A stretch of 64,000 nt of DNA from Anaeromyxobacter sp. (GCA_016718565.1 JADKCZ010000001.1:1364001-1428000), one strand, 5' to 3'. Shown: positions 12,735-21,678, counted from the first letter of the stretch. Numbers and translations: made by a program. Notes: generated from the letters alone by a model not told the origin.

Positions 12735-12980
12735 CAGCTCCCTCTCCCCTCCGGGGAGCGGCCCCGCAGGCTCCCCCTCACCCCGGCCCTCTCCCCCAGC
12801 AGGCTGGGGGAGAGGGTGAGCAGACCATGGCCTCCATCCCTGCTCACACCTCTGCCAGGACGAGCCCAATCACGTCAGCCCCCTCTCCCCTCCGGGGAGC
12901 GGCACACCATGTCTGCCCCCTCTCCCCTCCGGGGAGAGGCACACCATGTCTGCTCCCTCTCCCCTCCGGGGAGAGGGCAG
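12735..12980. repeat. Cluster of REP-like palindromic repeats
   Basis: At least four copies of a CTCTCCCCTCCGGGGAG hairpin unit start near 12740, 12880, 12916 and 12955. A further perfect 14-bp stem (CCCTCTCCCCCAGC / GCTGGGGGAGAGGG) lies at 12787-12816. The last two copies sit in a direct repeat of period 37 that includes CACACCATGTCTG. Each unit can fold back on itself. Confidence 0.85.
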
Positions 12981-13043
12981 GGGTGAGGGGCGCCTGTGCC
13001 CGCGGTCCACCCGCGGGCCGAGGGTCAGGCCCCGGAAGACACG

Positions 13044-13078
13044 AACGCCCCGGTGACCAGGGCGGTCGCCGGGGCGTT
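13044..13078 (-). terminator. Hairpin downstream of the frameshifted membrane-protein gene
   Basis: AACGCCCCGG at 13044-13053 pairs perfectly with CCGGGGCGTT at 13069-13078, about 45 bp after the stop at 13124. Read on the minus strand it is a plausible intrinsic terminator. Confidence 0.6.
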
Positions 13079-13123
13079 CCAGGTGGCAGCCGCGGAAGGG
13101 CGGCCGCGGTGCGGCGGTGCGGC

Positions 13124-13451
13124 CTAGACCTTGGAGGCGGCCACGGCCTTCTCGGCCGGGGTGACCGCCTTGGTCAGCGCGCCGACGGCGGCGCCGGCGA
13201 CGGCGCCCATGACGGCGAAGAGGGAGGCGATGCCGGTGACGCCGAGGACCATGCCGAAGACGATGAGGGCGCGGACCAGGAAGGTGGCCTGGACCGGGGT
13301 GCCGACGATGCCGCCGGCGAGGGAGCAGGCCGGCGTAGCCGCCGTAGAGGATGGAGGGCAGGAGGGCCAGGGCCAGGAAGGCCGCCAGGCCGATGCCGGC
13401 GCCGACGAGGGCGAAGGTCTTGTTCTGGGGCTTCGAGTTCGTGGTCGTCAT
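13124..13451 (-). pseudogene. Small membrane protein gene with a +1 frameshift near 13331
   Basis: The ATG at 13451 opens MTTTNSKPQNKTFALVGAG and a first hydrophobic helix up to YGGYAG. The frame then turns into Arg/Pro-rich nonsense. Skipping one base at about 13331 restores a sensible C-terminus (SLAGGIVGTPVQATFLVR, a second and third hydrophobic segment, then KAVAASKV) and a TAG at 13124. The total of 328 nt fits one extra base. The restored product matches the intact paralogue at 9799-10224 along its length. This may be a real mutation or an assembly error in a GC-rich run. Confidence 0.8.
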
Positions 13452-13704
13452 GGCGTTCTCCAGTTCAGGTTGAGGTGTGGGGCCGCATCGCGCTGCCACC
13501 TGACTCCTCCCAACTGCACCTGCCTTGCCAACCCGGCGCCACCTGATTCCAGGGGGTTGCGTCCCAGGCTGTCGGGATCCCCCGACGCCGCGCCGCGCCG
13601 GGGGGACGGGGACGTCGCTTCGCGCTCCACGGAGGCGGCCGGCGCAGCCCTCTTCCGCCGCTCGCCGCACCTGCGCATCCTGGGCACGAAGGCCCGGCCG
13701 CGCC

Positions 13705-14808
13705 TCACGCCTTCCGGGGGACCAGGCGGACGCTGGGCGCCTTCACGGCGGCGGACACCCGGGCACCGGCCACCAGCCCGAGCCGATCGGCGCTGGAGCG
13801 GGTGACCAGCGCCACCAGCTTCACCCCGCAGTCCACCGTGAGGCGGACCAGCGGCCCCTCCTCACGGCGCGCGGCCACGACGCCGCCCAGCCGGTTCTGC
13901 GCCGAGGAGGCGTGTCCCCCGGCCGGCTCGAGCACCACCTCCTCGGCCCGGACGCAGGCGTAGGCCTCGTCCTCCACGCCGCCCGGGTCCAGCGCCACCA
14001 GCTCGATCCCCTGCGGGCCCGCGGTGCGCACCACCACCAGGCCGTCCTCCCGCCGCACCAGCCGGGCCGGGAAGACGTTCTCGGTGCCCACCACCCGGGC
14101 CACGTCCACGTCCACGGGATCCGAGAAGACCTGGTGGACCGGCCCGACCTGCCGGACCGCGCCGTCCACCAGCACCACCAGCCGGTCGCCCAGCGCCAGC
14201 GCCTCGACCCGGTCGTGGGTGACCACGATGGCCGGCACGCCGGCCTGCTCGAGCAGGTGGCGCAGCTCGCCGCGCAGCGCCTCGCGGGTGGGGGCGTCGA
14301 GGGCCGAGAGGGGCTCGTCGAGCAGGAGGAGGCGGGGGCGCGGCGCCAGGGCCCGCGCCAGGGCGACCCGCTGCCGCTGGCCGCCGGAGAGCTCGGCGGG
14401 CCGCCGCGAGAGCAGGCCGGCCAGGCCGAAGCGCTCGGCCAGCTCGGCCAGGCGCGCCGCCCGTCCGGCCCGGTCCAGCCGGTGGAGGCCGTAGGTCAGG
14501 TTGGCGGCCACCGAGAGGTGCGGGAAGAGGGCGTACTCCTGGAACAGCAGCCCGACGCCGCGGGCCTGGGGCGGCAGGTGGAGGCCGCGCGCCGCGTCGA
14601 ACCAGGTCTCCTCGCCGAAGGTGATGGCGCCGGCGTCGGGGCGATCCAGGCCGGCCAGGGCCCTGAGGACGGTGGTCTTGCCCGAGCCGGAGGGGCCAAA
14701 CAGGACCGTGACCGGCGCGCCCTGGAGCGGCCAGGCCGCCCGGGCGGCGATGACCGGGCCGCGGCGGAAGCGCCGCACCACCTCGAAGGCCAGGGCGGGC
14801 GGGCTCAC
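13705..14808 (-). CDS. modC: Molybdate ABC transporter ATP-binding protein
   Basis: Hydrolyses ATP to drive molybdate (or tungstate) import through ModB. The 367-residue length matches ModC. It has Walker A (GPSGSGKTT, about residues 38-46), the Q loop (LLFQEYALFPHL), the signature (LSGGQRQRVALARAL), Walker B (LLLLDEPLSALD) and the H loop (VVTHD). The C-terminal third carries a TOBE/MOP-like oxyanion-binding domain that ends in VSAAVKAPSVRLVPRK. The GTG at 14808 overlaps the modB stop (GTGA), so the two are translationally coupled. Gene order modA-modB-modC on the minus strand is the standard one. Confidence 0.93.
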   Translation of the reverse strand: MSPPALAFEVVRRFRRGPVIAARAAWPLQGAPVTVLFGPSGSGKTTVLRALAGLDRPDAGAITFGEETWFDAARGLHLPPQARGVGLLFQEYALFPHLSVAANLTYGLHRLDRAGRAARLAELAERFGLAGLLSRRPAELSGGQRQRVALARALAPRPRLLLLDEPLSALDAPTREALRGELRHLLEQAGVPAIVVTHDRVEALALGDRLVVLVDGAVRQVGPVHQVFSDPVDVDVARVVGTENVFPARLVRREDGLVVVRTAGPQGIELVALDPGGVEDEAYACVRAEEVVLEPAGGHASSAQNRLGGVVAARREEGPLVRLTVDCGVKLVALVTRSSADRLGLVAGARVSAAVKAPSVRLVPRKA

Positions 14809-15479
14809 CGGTCGTTCCAGCGGAAGGAGGGGCGGCGCTGCAGGGCGTAGACCAGCGCCAGCACGGCGAAGGAGACGGCCAGCAGGAGCCCGGCGGTGCG
14901 ATGGGCCGCGCCGTACTCCAGCGCCTCCACGTGGTCGAAGATGGCCACCGAGAGGGTGCGGGTCCGGCCCGGGATGTTGCCGCCCACCATGAGGACCACG
15001 CCGAACTCGCCCAGGGTGTGGGCGAAGGTCAGCACCGCGCCGGCCAGCACGCCCGGCCAGGCCAGCGGGAGCGTCACCCGGAAGAAGGTGGCCAGCGGCG
15101 AGACGCCCAGCGTGTGCGAGGCCTCGATGAGCCGGCGGTCCACGCCGGCCAGCGCCCCGGCGAAGGGCTGCACCGCGAAGGGGAGGCTGTAGAGCACCGA
15201 GGCCACCAGCAGCCCGGCGAAGGAGAACGGGAAGGGGTGGCCGGCCGCCAGCTCGAAGAGCCGCCCGGCCGGCGCGCGCGGGCCGAGCGCGGTGAGGAGG
15301 TAGAAGCCGAGCACCGTGGGCGGCAGGACCAGCGGCAGCGCCACCACCGCCTCCACCAGGAACCGGGCGCGCCACCGGCTGGTGACCAGCCACCAGGCGA
15401 TGGGCAGGCCGAGCACCACCAGGACCAGGGTGGTGAGGCCGGCCAGCTGGGCGGAGAGGAGGAGGGCGGCCAGATCCAT
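14805..15479 (-). CDS. modB: Molybdate ABC transporter permease
   Basis: The inner-membrane channel of the molybdate importer, 224 residues with five or six hydrophobic helices. The ABC-permease EAA loop is visible as IEASHTLGVSPLATFFRVTLP, in cytoplasmic position to contact ModC. FAHTLGEFGVVLMVGGNIPG is the typical ModB signature downstream of it. It follows modA with only a 3-bp gap and overlaps modC by 4 nt. Confidence 0.93.
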   Translation of the reverse strand: MDLAALLLSAQLAGLTTLVLVVLGLPIAWWLVTSRWRARFLVEAVVALPLVLPPTVLGFYLLTALGPRAPAGRLFELAAGHPFPFSFAGLLVASVLYSLPFAVQPFAGALAGVDRRLIEASHTLGVSPLATFFRVTLPLAWPGVLAGAVLTFAHTLGEFGVVLMVGGNIPGRTRTLSVAIFDHVEALEYGAAHRTAGLLLAVSFAVLALVYALQRRPSFRWNDR

Positions 15480-15482
15480 GGG

Positions 15483-16256
15483 CTAGGGGAGCCCGTACCC
15501 GGAGCGGGCCAGGATGGCGCGCCCCTTCTCGCCGGTGACGAACGCCAGGAAGGCCCGGGCCAGCGCCGGCTCCCTGGAGGCGGAGAGGACCACGCCGGAC
15601 TGCTCGATCCTGGGGTAGAGCGCCGCGGGAACGGGGACGGCCCGGCCGGCCGCCAGCGCCTCGCCGAGGACCAGCGAGGCGGGGAGGAAGGCCACGTCGG
15701 CGGCGCCGGTGGTGGCGAACTGGGCCGCCTGCGCCGCGCTGGTGCCGAGCACCAGCTTCCCCTGCACCGCCTGGTACACGCCGGCCGCCTCGAGCGCCTG
15801 CACCGTGGCGCGCCCGAAGGGCGCCACGGCCGGGTTGGCGATGGCGATGCGCTTCACGCCCGGGTCGACCAGCGCGGCGAGGCCGCGGCCCTCGAGGTCC
15901 AGCGTCGAGCCGGGCGGGACCCAGGCCACCAGCGTGCCGAAGGCGTAGGTGCGCTCGTCCGCGGCGGTGGCCAGGCCGGCCGCCACCAGCCTGGCCGGGT
16001 ACTCGCGGTCGGCCGAGAGGAACAGGTCGAAGGGGGCGCCGTGCTGGAGCTGGGCGAAGAGGGCGCCCGAGGCGCCCAGCGTCAGGGTCACCGCGACGCC
16101 GGACCGCCCCGCCTCGAACGCGCGCGCCAGCTCCTCGGCGGCGTTCTTCAGGTTGGCGGCGGCGGCCACGGCGAGCGTCTTCCCCGGCCCGTCCGCCCGG
16201 GCGGGGAGGGCCAGGAGGGCCAGGAGGAGGGCGAGGGGCAGCAGGCTACGGCGCAT
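15483..16256 (-). CDS. modA: Molybdate ABC transporter periplasmic binding protein
   Basis: Captures molybdate or tungstate in the periplasm and delivers it to ModB. It is about 257 residues, with a cleavable signal peptide (LLPLALLLALLALPARADG). The mature protein begins LAVAAAANLKNAAEEL, the family's oxyanion-binding loop. GASGALFAQLQHGAPFDLFLSAD is the second ligand-binding region. The ATG at 16256 has GGAG eight bases upstream; an in-frame TTG at 16274 is less likely because it would lengthen the signal peptide. Confidence 0.93.
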   Translation of the reverse strand: MRRSLLPLALLLALLALPARADGPGKTLAVAAAANLKNAAEELARAFEAGRSGVAVTLTLGASGALFAQLQHGAPFDLFLSADREYPARLVAAGLATAADERTYAFGTLVAWVPPGSTLDLEGRGLAALVDPGVKRIAIANPAVAPFGRATVQALEAAGVYQAVQGKLVLGTSAAQAAQFATTGAADVAFLPASLVLGEALAAGRAVPVPAALYPRIEQSGVVLSASREPALARAFLAFVTGEKGRAILARSGYGLP

Positions 16257-16367
16257 CCGGATCGCTCCGTTCAAGGACGTTTAAGCTACAATAGGAACCA
16301 AACCACCCGCGCTGCGCAGCGTCAAGCAACCTTCGACCCGGAGTGGCAGCGGGTATACTCGCCCCAC
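16257..16367. promoter_or_regulatory. Divergent mod regulatory region with a 12-bp palindrome
   Basis: This 111-bp gap separates modA from its divergent regulator. It contains a perfect palindrome, CGCTGCGCAGCG, at 16310-16321, a candidate operator for the regulator. Toward the regulator, TTCGAC (16332-16337) and TATACT (16354-16359) are spaced by 16 bp and could be a sigma-70 promoter. No molybdenum-cofactor riboswitch structure was recognised. Confidence 0.45.
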
Positions 16368-17243
16368 ATGTCCGACCTCCTGCTCACGACCGACGAGGTG
16401 GCCGAGGTCCTCCGGGTCCACCCGAAGCACGTCTACCGGCTCCTCAAGAAGGGGCTGCCGGGGCGCCGGGTGGGGTCGGAGTGGCGCTTCTCGCGCGACG
16501 ACGTGCTGGCCTGGTCGGGCGGCAAACCGGTCCCGCCAGCCGACGCGGCGGGCCCGGCGGCGACCTCGCCGGTGGCCGACGGGGCGCCGGCGCTGGTGGC
16601 GGGCAACGGCGACGTGGCGCTCCAGGTGCTGCTGCGCCTGGCCAGCGCCCTGGGGCCGCCGCTGCTGGGGTTCGTGCAGGCCGACATGGGAGCGGCCGCC
16701 GAGCTCCTGCGCCGGCGGGCCGTCCTGGCGGCCGGGGCGCACGCCGGCGGCTTCCCCAGCCACGTGGGCGAGGAGCGGGTGGCGCGGGTGCACCTGGTGC
16801 AGCGCGAGATCGGCCTGGTCTCCCCGAAGGCGGCGCCGCTGCTGCGGCTGAGGGACCTGCCCAGGCGGCGGCTGGCCTCGCGCCCGCCGAGCGCCGGGGT
16901 GCGCGCCTGCCTCGACGAGGCGCTGCGCGCCGAGCGGCTCGACCCGGCCAAGGTCCACCGGAAGGCCGTGGCCCTCGGCTCGCACCTGGAGGTGGTGCTG
17001 GCGGTGGCGTCGGGCCAGGCCGACGCGGGGCTGGCGTCGCGGGCCTGGGGCGAGCGGGCCGGCCTGGCCTTCCTGCCGCTGGCCACCGAGGCCTACGGCC
17101 TGATCGTCAAGGCGCGCGACCTGGGCGACGCCCGGGTGGTGCGGCTCTGCGAGGTGGCCCAGGGAAGGGCGTTCCGGGCCGAGGTGGGGGCCATCCCGGG
17201 CTACGACGCGGCCGGCGCCGGCGACATCCGCTACGACGCCTGA
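16368..17243 (+). CDS. Helix-turn-helix regulator with PBP-like ligand-binding domain, probable molybdate-responsive regulator
   Basis: A 291-residue one-component regulator. Residues 1-50 are an excisionase-type (HTH_17) winged helix (LTTDEVAEVLRVHPKHVYRLLKKG, GSEWRFSRDDVLAW). Residues ~75-285 resemble a periplasmic-binding-protein-like domain (PF12727 type) with the string GSHLEVVLAVASGQADAGL and a terminal EVGAIPGYDAAGAGDI. In known genomes this architecture often sits beside molybdate transporter genes and probably senses oxyanion or cofactor. Its divergent position to modABC fits that role. The function is inferred from architecture and context. Confidence 0.8.
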   Translation: MSDLLLTTDEVAEVLRVHPKHVYRLLKKGLPGRRVGSEWRFSRDDVLAWSGGKPVPPADAAGPAATSPVADGAPALVAGNGDVALQVLLRLASALGPPLLGFVQADMGAAAELLRRRAVLAAGAHAGGFPSHVGEERVARVHLVQREIGLVSPKAAPLLRLRDLPRRRLASRPPSAGVRACLDEALRAERLDPAKVHRKAVALGSHLEVVLAVASGQADAGLASRAWGERAGLAFLPLATEAYGLIVKARDLGDARVVRLCEVAQGRAFRAEVGAIPGYDAAGAGDIRYDA

Positions 17244-17420
17244 GGTGGCGCGGTGAACCCTGACCACCGCACCTGGCCCGACACCGGGGCAACTGTCGGC
17301 CACTGCTCGGGACTTCTCCCGGGGGTGTGTGGTGGCGACTCAGGGTCGGGGGCGCCGCCACCACCGCGCGGTACTTAGCGGGCCACGGGGACGGCCCGAA
17401 GTACCTGGCAAGGAGGCGCC

Positions 17421-17612
17421 ATGCTGAACACCTTCGCCGAGCGGGACCTGCACCAGCCGACCAGCCACCGCGATCAGGCCTCCGAGCACCGCCGGCTGGC
17501 CGAGCGCCTGGCGCGCGACGGCTACCGTGACCAGGCCGCCCGCCACCTGCTCGAGGCGCGGCTGCTCGACCTGAAGGCCGCGGCCCTGGCGGCGTCCTCG
17601 AGGGCGGCGTAG
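17421..17612 (+). CDS. Small hypothetical protein, 63 aa
   Basis: A highly charged, Ala/Arg-rich helical protein (RDQASEHRRLAERLARDGYRDQAARHLLEARLLDL). The repeating pattern of Leu/Ala at every third or fourth residue suggests an amphipathic helix or coiled coil. No family was recognised. A strong ribosome-binding site (AAGGAGG) precedes the ATG by five bases, the main reason to believe it. The 177 bp upstream hold nothing else I can identify. Confidence 0.6.
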   Translation: MLNTFAERDLHQPTSHRDQASEHRRLAERLARDGYRDQAARHLLEARLLDLKAAALAASSRAA

Positions 17613-17690
17613 GCCCCGCCCCACGGGCCGCGCCTCGACTCCGCGCCCGCGCTGCTCCGCCCCAGCGGCTCTTCCGGAGCCGCCGGTCGG

Positions 17691-18776
17691 CTAGACCTTT
17701 CCGCCCTTCAGGCGCCGCAGGTGCGCCACCTCGTCGGAGCGCTGGCCCCAGTCGCGCGCCGCCTGCCGCCGCAGCCGCACGTCGTGACGACGCTGGAAGG
17801 CCTGGGCCTCCCGCTCGAGCTTCCGGAGGTGCTCCAGGCGGTCGGGCGCCAGCTCGCCCGCCTCGACCGCCGCCCTGACCGCGCAGCCGGGCTCGGTCCC
17901 GTGGCGGCAGTCGGGGAAGCGGCAGCCCGCAGCGAGCGCCGCCACGTCCTCGAAGACGGCGTCGAGCCCCTGCTCGTCCACCAGCTGGAGCTCGCGCATG
18001 CCGGGCGTGTCGAGGAGCAGGCCGCCGCCCGGCAGCTGCACCAGCTGGCGGTGGGTGGTGACGTGACGGCCGCGCCCGTCGCGCGCCCGCACCTCGCCGG
18101 TGGGCAGCCGGGCCTCGCCGAGCAGGGCGTTGGCCAGGGTGGACTTACCGGCCCCGGAGGAGCCCACCAGCGCCACCGTCAGGCCGGGGAGGATGATGGC
18201 CTGCACCGCCGCCAGGCCGGTGGCCTGCACCACGCTGGTCAGGAGGACCGGGACCGCAGGGCAGTGGCGCGCGACCTCGGCGGCGCGGGCGGCGGCGTCC
18301 TGGCAGAGATCGGCCTTGCTCAGGATCACGGCGGGCCGGGCGCCGCTGGCCCAGATGCGCGCCAGGTAGCGCTCGATGCGCCGGACGCTGAAGTCCGCGT
18401 CGAGGCCACACACGGCGAACACCAGGTCCACGTTGGCGGCCACCACCTGGGCCCGCACCTGGCGGCCGGCGGCGCCACGGGTGAAGACGGTGCGCCGCGC
18501 CAGCACGCGCTCGATGACGGCGGTGCGGTCGGCTCGTGGCGCCTCGTCGAGGACCACCCAGTCGCCGACGCCGGGCAGGGCGGCCTCCTCCAGCTCCAGG
18601 CGGAGCCGACCGGCCAGGCGCGCCGGCCCCGCGCCGTCCGGCGACCAGACCTGGCAGGCGCCGCGGTGCTCGGCGGCGATGCGGCCAAGGGCTGCGCCGC
18701 GCCCCGCCCCGGCCTGGAGCTGCTCCTGGAAGAACGGGCCGAAGCCCAGGGTCGAGAGCTCGATCACGATGGCCAC
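17691..18776 (-). CDS. rsgA: Ribosome small-subunit-dependent GTPase A
   Basis: A 30S maturation factor that hydrolyses GTP on the ribosome. The 361-residue protein has an OB-fold N-terminus (GDWVVLDEAP) followed by the circularly permuted GTPase that defines the family: G4 (LSKADL) comes before G1 (GSSGAGKSTL), then G2 and G3 (DTPGMRE). The C-terminal zinc knuckle is present as C-x4-C-x-H-x5-C (CRFPDCRHGTEPGC). The GTG at 18776 fits the usual length; a GTG three codons later is possible. It stands alone between two unrelated genes. Confidence 0.94.
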   Translation of the reverse strand: MAIVIELSTLGFGPFFQEQLQAGAGRGAALGRIAAEHRGACQVWSPDGAGPARLAGRLRLELEEAALPGVGDWVVLDEAPRADRTAVIERVLARRTVFTRGAAGRQVRAQVVAANVDLVFAVCGLDADFSVRRIERYLARIWASGARPAVILSKADLCQDAAARAAEVARHCPAVPVLLTSVVQATGLAAVQAIILPGLTVALVGSSGAGKSTLANALLGEARLPTGEVRARDGRGRHVTTHRQLVQLPGGGLLLDTPGMRELQLVDEQGLDAVFEDVAALAAGCRFPDCRHGTEPGCAVRAAVEAGELAPDRLEHLRKLEREAQAFQRRHDVRLRRQAARDWGQRSDEVAHLRRLKGGKV

Positions 18777-18945
18777 CCCCGTCGACGCCGAGCGTATTCC
18801 CCCGCGGCGGCGGGTTCAATCCGGCGGGCAAGGGCGCGGGCGCCGTGGGCGGGCCGCGCGGCCGGATGGTCAGGCGCTGGGGAGCGGCGGCGCCCGGCCC
18901 TGGATGGCCGCGGCTCGGCTGGGCGCGCACCGCTAGGTCCAGGGG

Positions 18946-19629
18946 GTGCGCCACCTCGCCCTCCACGCCGCCTGGGGCTTCGCCGTGCTCGCCGCGCCGG
19001 CCACCGCCGCGGCGCTGCCGCCGCAGTCGCCCGCGACCGTGCAGGGCACCTACCGCGTGCGGGCGGTGGCCACGCTCGCGGGCGTGCCGCTGGTCCGCGA
19101 ACTGGAACTGCGCGCCGACGTCCTTCTGGCGCCCGGCTCAGGGGGGCGCGAGGTGAGGGCTCGTCTCGCCAGCCGCGGCCAGGCCTGCGCGCTCACCGCG
19201 CTGGTGGCGGCCGACGGCACGCTCGGCTTCACCGCCGGTGAGCGGTGCACCATCGCGCTCGACGAGCCGGGCACCCGCGGCGCCGTGGTGGCGACCGTGC
19301 GGACGGGGCGCGGGCGCGTGGCCGACCGGCGGCTGGTGCTCGAGCTCCGCCTCGGCTTGGAGGGGGCGGTGCACCTCGCGACGGGCCAGATCCCCGGGCT
19401 GGGCGGGGAGACCGACCTGCCGGTGTCCGGCGAGGCCGTGGTGCGGGCCGAAGGGAGGCGGGACGACTCCCGGGCGGCCGGGCGTCGAGGCGGTGGCGCG
19501 GCCAGGCAGCGGTCGGTGGCCGCGCCGGGTCCGTCAGCGCGCTCCAGCCTGTGCCTGCCACCGGGACCTCACCCGGACGCCTGGCCCCCGGCGCCGGGCG
19601 CCAGGTGGGCCCACGGCGGGCGGCGGTAG
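18946..19629 (+). CDS. Hypothetical secreted protein
   Basis: The first ~175 residues look real: a signal peptide (ALHAAWGFAVLAAPATAAALP) followed by a beta-rich domain with repeating motifs such as GTYRVRAVATLAGVPLVRELELRADVLL and RRLVLELRLGLEGAVHLATG. I do not recognise the family. After VRAEGRRDD the sequence becomes Arg/Pro-rich and overlaps the 3' end of the acyltransferase gene on the other strand, so the true stop may have been lost. A purine-rich GGGG lies just before the GTG. Confidence 0.55.
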   Translation: MRHLALHAAWGFAVLAAPATAAALPPQSPATVQGTYRVRAVATLAGVPLVRELELRADVLLAPGSGGREVRARLASRGQACALTALVAADGTLGFTAGERCTIALDEPGTRGAVVATVRTGRGRVADRRLVLELRLGLEGAVHLATGQIPGLGGETDLPVSGEAVVRAEGRRDDSRAAGRRGGGAARQRSVAAPGPSARSSLCLPPGPHPDAWPPAPGARWAHGGRR

Positions 19630-20608
19630 AGGAAGGCCAGGCCCGCCCGCATCGAGACCCAGCGGATGGCCAGGGCTCCCAGGATGCTGGCCAGGGTCAG
19701 CAGCAGCGCCGCCGCGCCGGCGTCGGCGACCAGCGTCCCCGTCAGCTTGGCGGCCAGCCGCAGGCTCACGAAGTAGCCGAGGTAGACGACCATGGAGTTC
19801 GCGCCCAGGTAGCGGAGCGGCTCCGTGCCCGGCAGCTGGCTCAGGAGGACGCCCGTGAACACGATGGCCAGCGCGCCGGCGAACCCGAGGCCGAGCGAGA
19901 CCCCGGGCAGCGCGGCCAGGTGGCCCGAGACCAGCAGCTGGTTCGTCAGGCCCCAGGCGAGCAGGTAGGCGAGCAGGCCGGCCCGGTGGGTCGCCGCCCA
20001 GGCGGCCGCCTGGAACACCTGGGGCGCCAGGCAGTAGCCCGAGTAGAAGTAGACGAAGCGCCTGGCGAACTCGTCGGTGAAGAACCAGCCGGTCTCGATG
20101 GGCAGGCTCTGGAGCGCGGCGGCGGCCGGCAGCATCAGCCACCACGGGACGCGGCGGGTCAGCTTCGCGATCAGGAAGTACAGGGCGAGGCTGTGGATGA
20201 ACCAGAGGGAGCCGAGAGGCTCGAGCACGAGCATCGGGTAGGCGGCGGCCCCTGCTGCCAGGTCTGGCCGTCCTTCAGGGCGCCGCGCCCGATGAACGCC
20301 ACGTAGCCCAGGGTGGCCCAGAGCGCGTAGAGGTAGGCGAAGTGCAGCACCTTCCGGTCGAGGAAGGTGCGCCAGGGCCGCCCGATGGTGTTGGCGAGGA
20401 AGAGCCCGGCGATGAGGAAGAAGTCGGGCATCCGGAAGGGGCGCGCGAAGGCCACCAGGTGGTCCAGCCAGCCGGGCGTCCCGCGCGCCTGCTGGACGTC
20501 CAGGTTGGCGTGCAGCATCACCACCAGGACGATGCAGATCCCCTTCGAGAGGTCGACCCAGGCCACGCGCTGCGGCCCGGGGGCGCTGCCGTGATCGCTC
20601 GACTCCAT
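19569..20608 (-). pseudogene. Acyltransferase 3 family membrane protein, frameshifted at 20249-20252
   Basis: An integral-membrane O-acyltransferase of about 346 residues if the frame is restored. The N-terminal part from the ATG at 20608 has the family start VAWVDLSKGICIVLVVMLHA (catalytic-type His at its end) and FRMPDFFLIAGLFLA. It runs into nonsense after DGQTWQQG. The frame starting near 20250 supplies the rest: PMLVLEPLGSLWFIHSLALY, further helices, and RYLGANSMVVYLGYF. Adding one base to the CCCC run at 20249-20252 joins the two, and 1,040 nt plus one gives a whole number of codons. It could be a real deletion or a homopolymer error. Confidence 0.82.
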
Positions 20609-20754
20609 GGGGTCATCTCGCTGTGGTGGACAAGGCGCCTGTTCGGGCACCCTCGACGTATAGGCGGTGGGCTGGGCCCGGCGCTCGCCCGCGCGCCGGA
20701 CCTCCGCGGGGGCTATGGTCCCCGGATGAGACCGCACGCCAGCGATCCGCGCCG

Positions 20755-21678
20755 ATGACCACCTCCCCCGCCGCCCCGCGGCTCGACCTGCTCGTCAGGG
20801 TCGGCTGCAGCCTGGTGTACCAGGCGACGACCACCTGCGCCCTGCTGCTCAACCTGCGGCCGCGCACCGATCCACGCCAGGCGCTGCAGCAGGAGCTGCT
20901 CGGCTTCGGGACCGACCTGCCCTCCGAGGAGTTCGCCGACGGGCACGGCAACATCCTCCACCGCGTGGCGCTGACGCCGGGGCGCCACGAGATCCGGCAC
21001 GACGCGCTGGTGGCCGTCTCCTCGCTGCCGGACCGGCACGATCTCGTCGACGCCAGCCCCGTCTCGCCGCAGCTGGTCCCGCCGGCCCTGCTGCGCTACA
21101 CGCTGCCGAGCCGGTACTGCGACTCGGACCGGCTGACCGACTTCGCCTGGCAGCAGTTCGGGCAGTTCGAGCAGGGGCTGCCGCGCGTGCTCGCCATCTG
21201 CGACTGGCTCCACCGCAACGTGGAGTACCGCTACGGCTCGGGCCGGCCCGACCTGTCGGCCGGCGACGTGCTGCAGCGCCGCTACGGCGTCTGCCGGGAC
21301 TTCGCCCACACCCTGGTGGCGCTGTGCCGCACCTTCAACCTGCCGGCGCGCTACGTGAGCGGGCACCTGCCGGACATCGGCGCGCCGGACCCGCTCGATC
21401 ACATGGACTTCCACGCCTACGCCGAGGTCTTCCTGGGGGGACGCTGGCACACCTTCGACGCCCGCTTCGCCGCCCGGCGCATCGGCCGCATCAAGGTGGC
21501 GTGTGGGCTCGACTCGGTGGACGGGGCCTTCTCGACCATCTACGGCGGCGCGGCGCTGGTCTCGTTCCAGGTGTGGGCCTACCAGGTGGCGCGCGGCGCG
21601 GTGACGGTGGGCGATCCGCTCGACCTCACCAAGCGGCTCGACAACCGGTGGGAGGTCGTGACCGGCGGCGCGCCCTGA
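20755..21678 (+). CDS. Transglutaminase-like cysteine protease-fold protein
   Basis: A 307-residue protein with the Cys-His-Asp triad of the bacterial transglutaminase-like family: Cys in YGVCRDFAHTLVALCR, His in DFHAYAEVFLGGRW and Asp in HTFDARF. The N-terminal ~100 residues match the usual beta-sandwich (LVYQATTTCALLLNLRP). There is no signal peptide, so it probably acts in the cytoplasm, as a protease or amide hydrolase rather than a true cross-linker. There is no clear ribosome-binding site before the ATG, so the start is moderately certain. It diverges from the frameshifted acyltransferase. Confidence 0.85.
   Translation: MTTSPAAPRLDLLVRVGCSLVYQATTTCALLLNLRPRTDPRQALQQELLGFGTDLPSEEFADGHGNILHRVALTPGRHEIRHDALVAVSSLPDRHDLVDASPVSPQLVPPALLRYTLPSRYCDSDRLTDFAWQQFGQFEQGLPRVLAICDWLHRNVEYRYGSGRPDLSAGDVLQRRYGVCRDFAHTLVALCRTFNLPARYVSGHLPDIGAPDPLDHMDFHAYAEVFLGGRWHTFDARFAARRIGRIKVACGLDSVDGAFSTIYGGAALVSFQVWAYQVARGAVTVGDPLDLTKRLDNRWEVVTGGAP

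Larger units (their letters stand above)
12650..13123. other. Gene-free region carrying palindromic repeats and a terminator
   Basis: 474 bp without a convincing gene. It holds the palindromic repeat cluster at 12735-12980 and a hairpin terminator at 13044-13078 for the frameshifted gene to its right. The open frames that cross it are low-complexity translations of the repeats. Confidence 0.7.

Noticed and set aside
12735..12980. Possible CRISPR array
   Set aside because: Repeat units are palindromic throughout, spacing is irregular, spacers are partly identical, and no cas gene is present.
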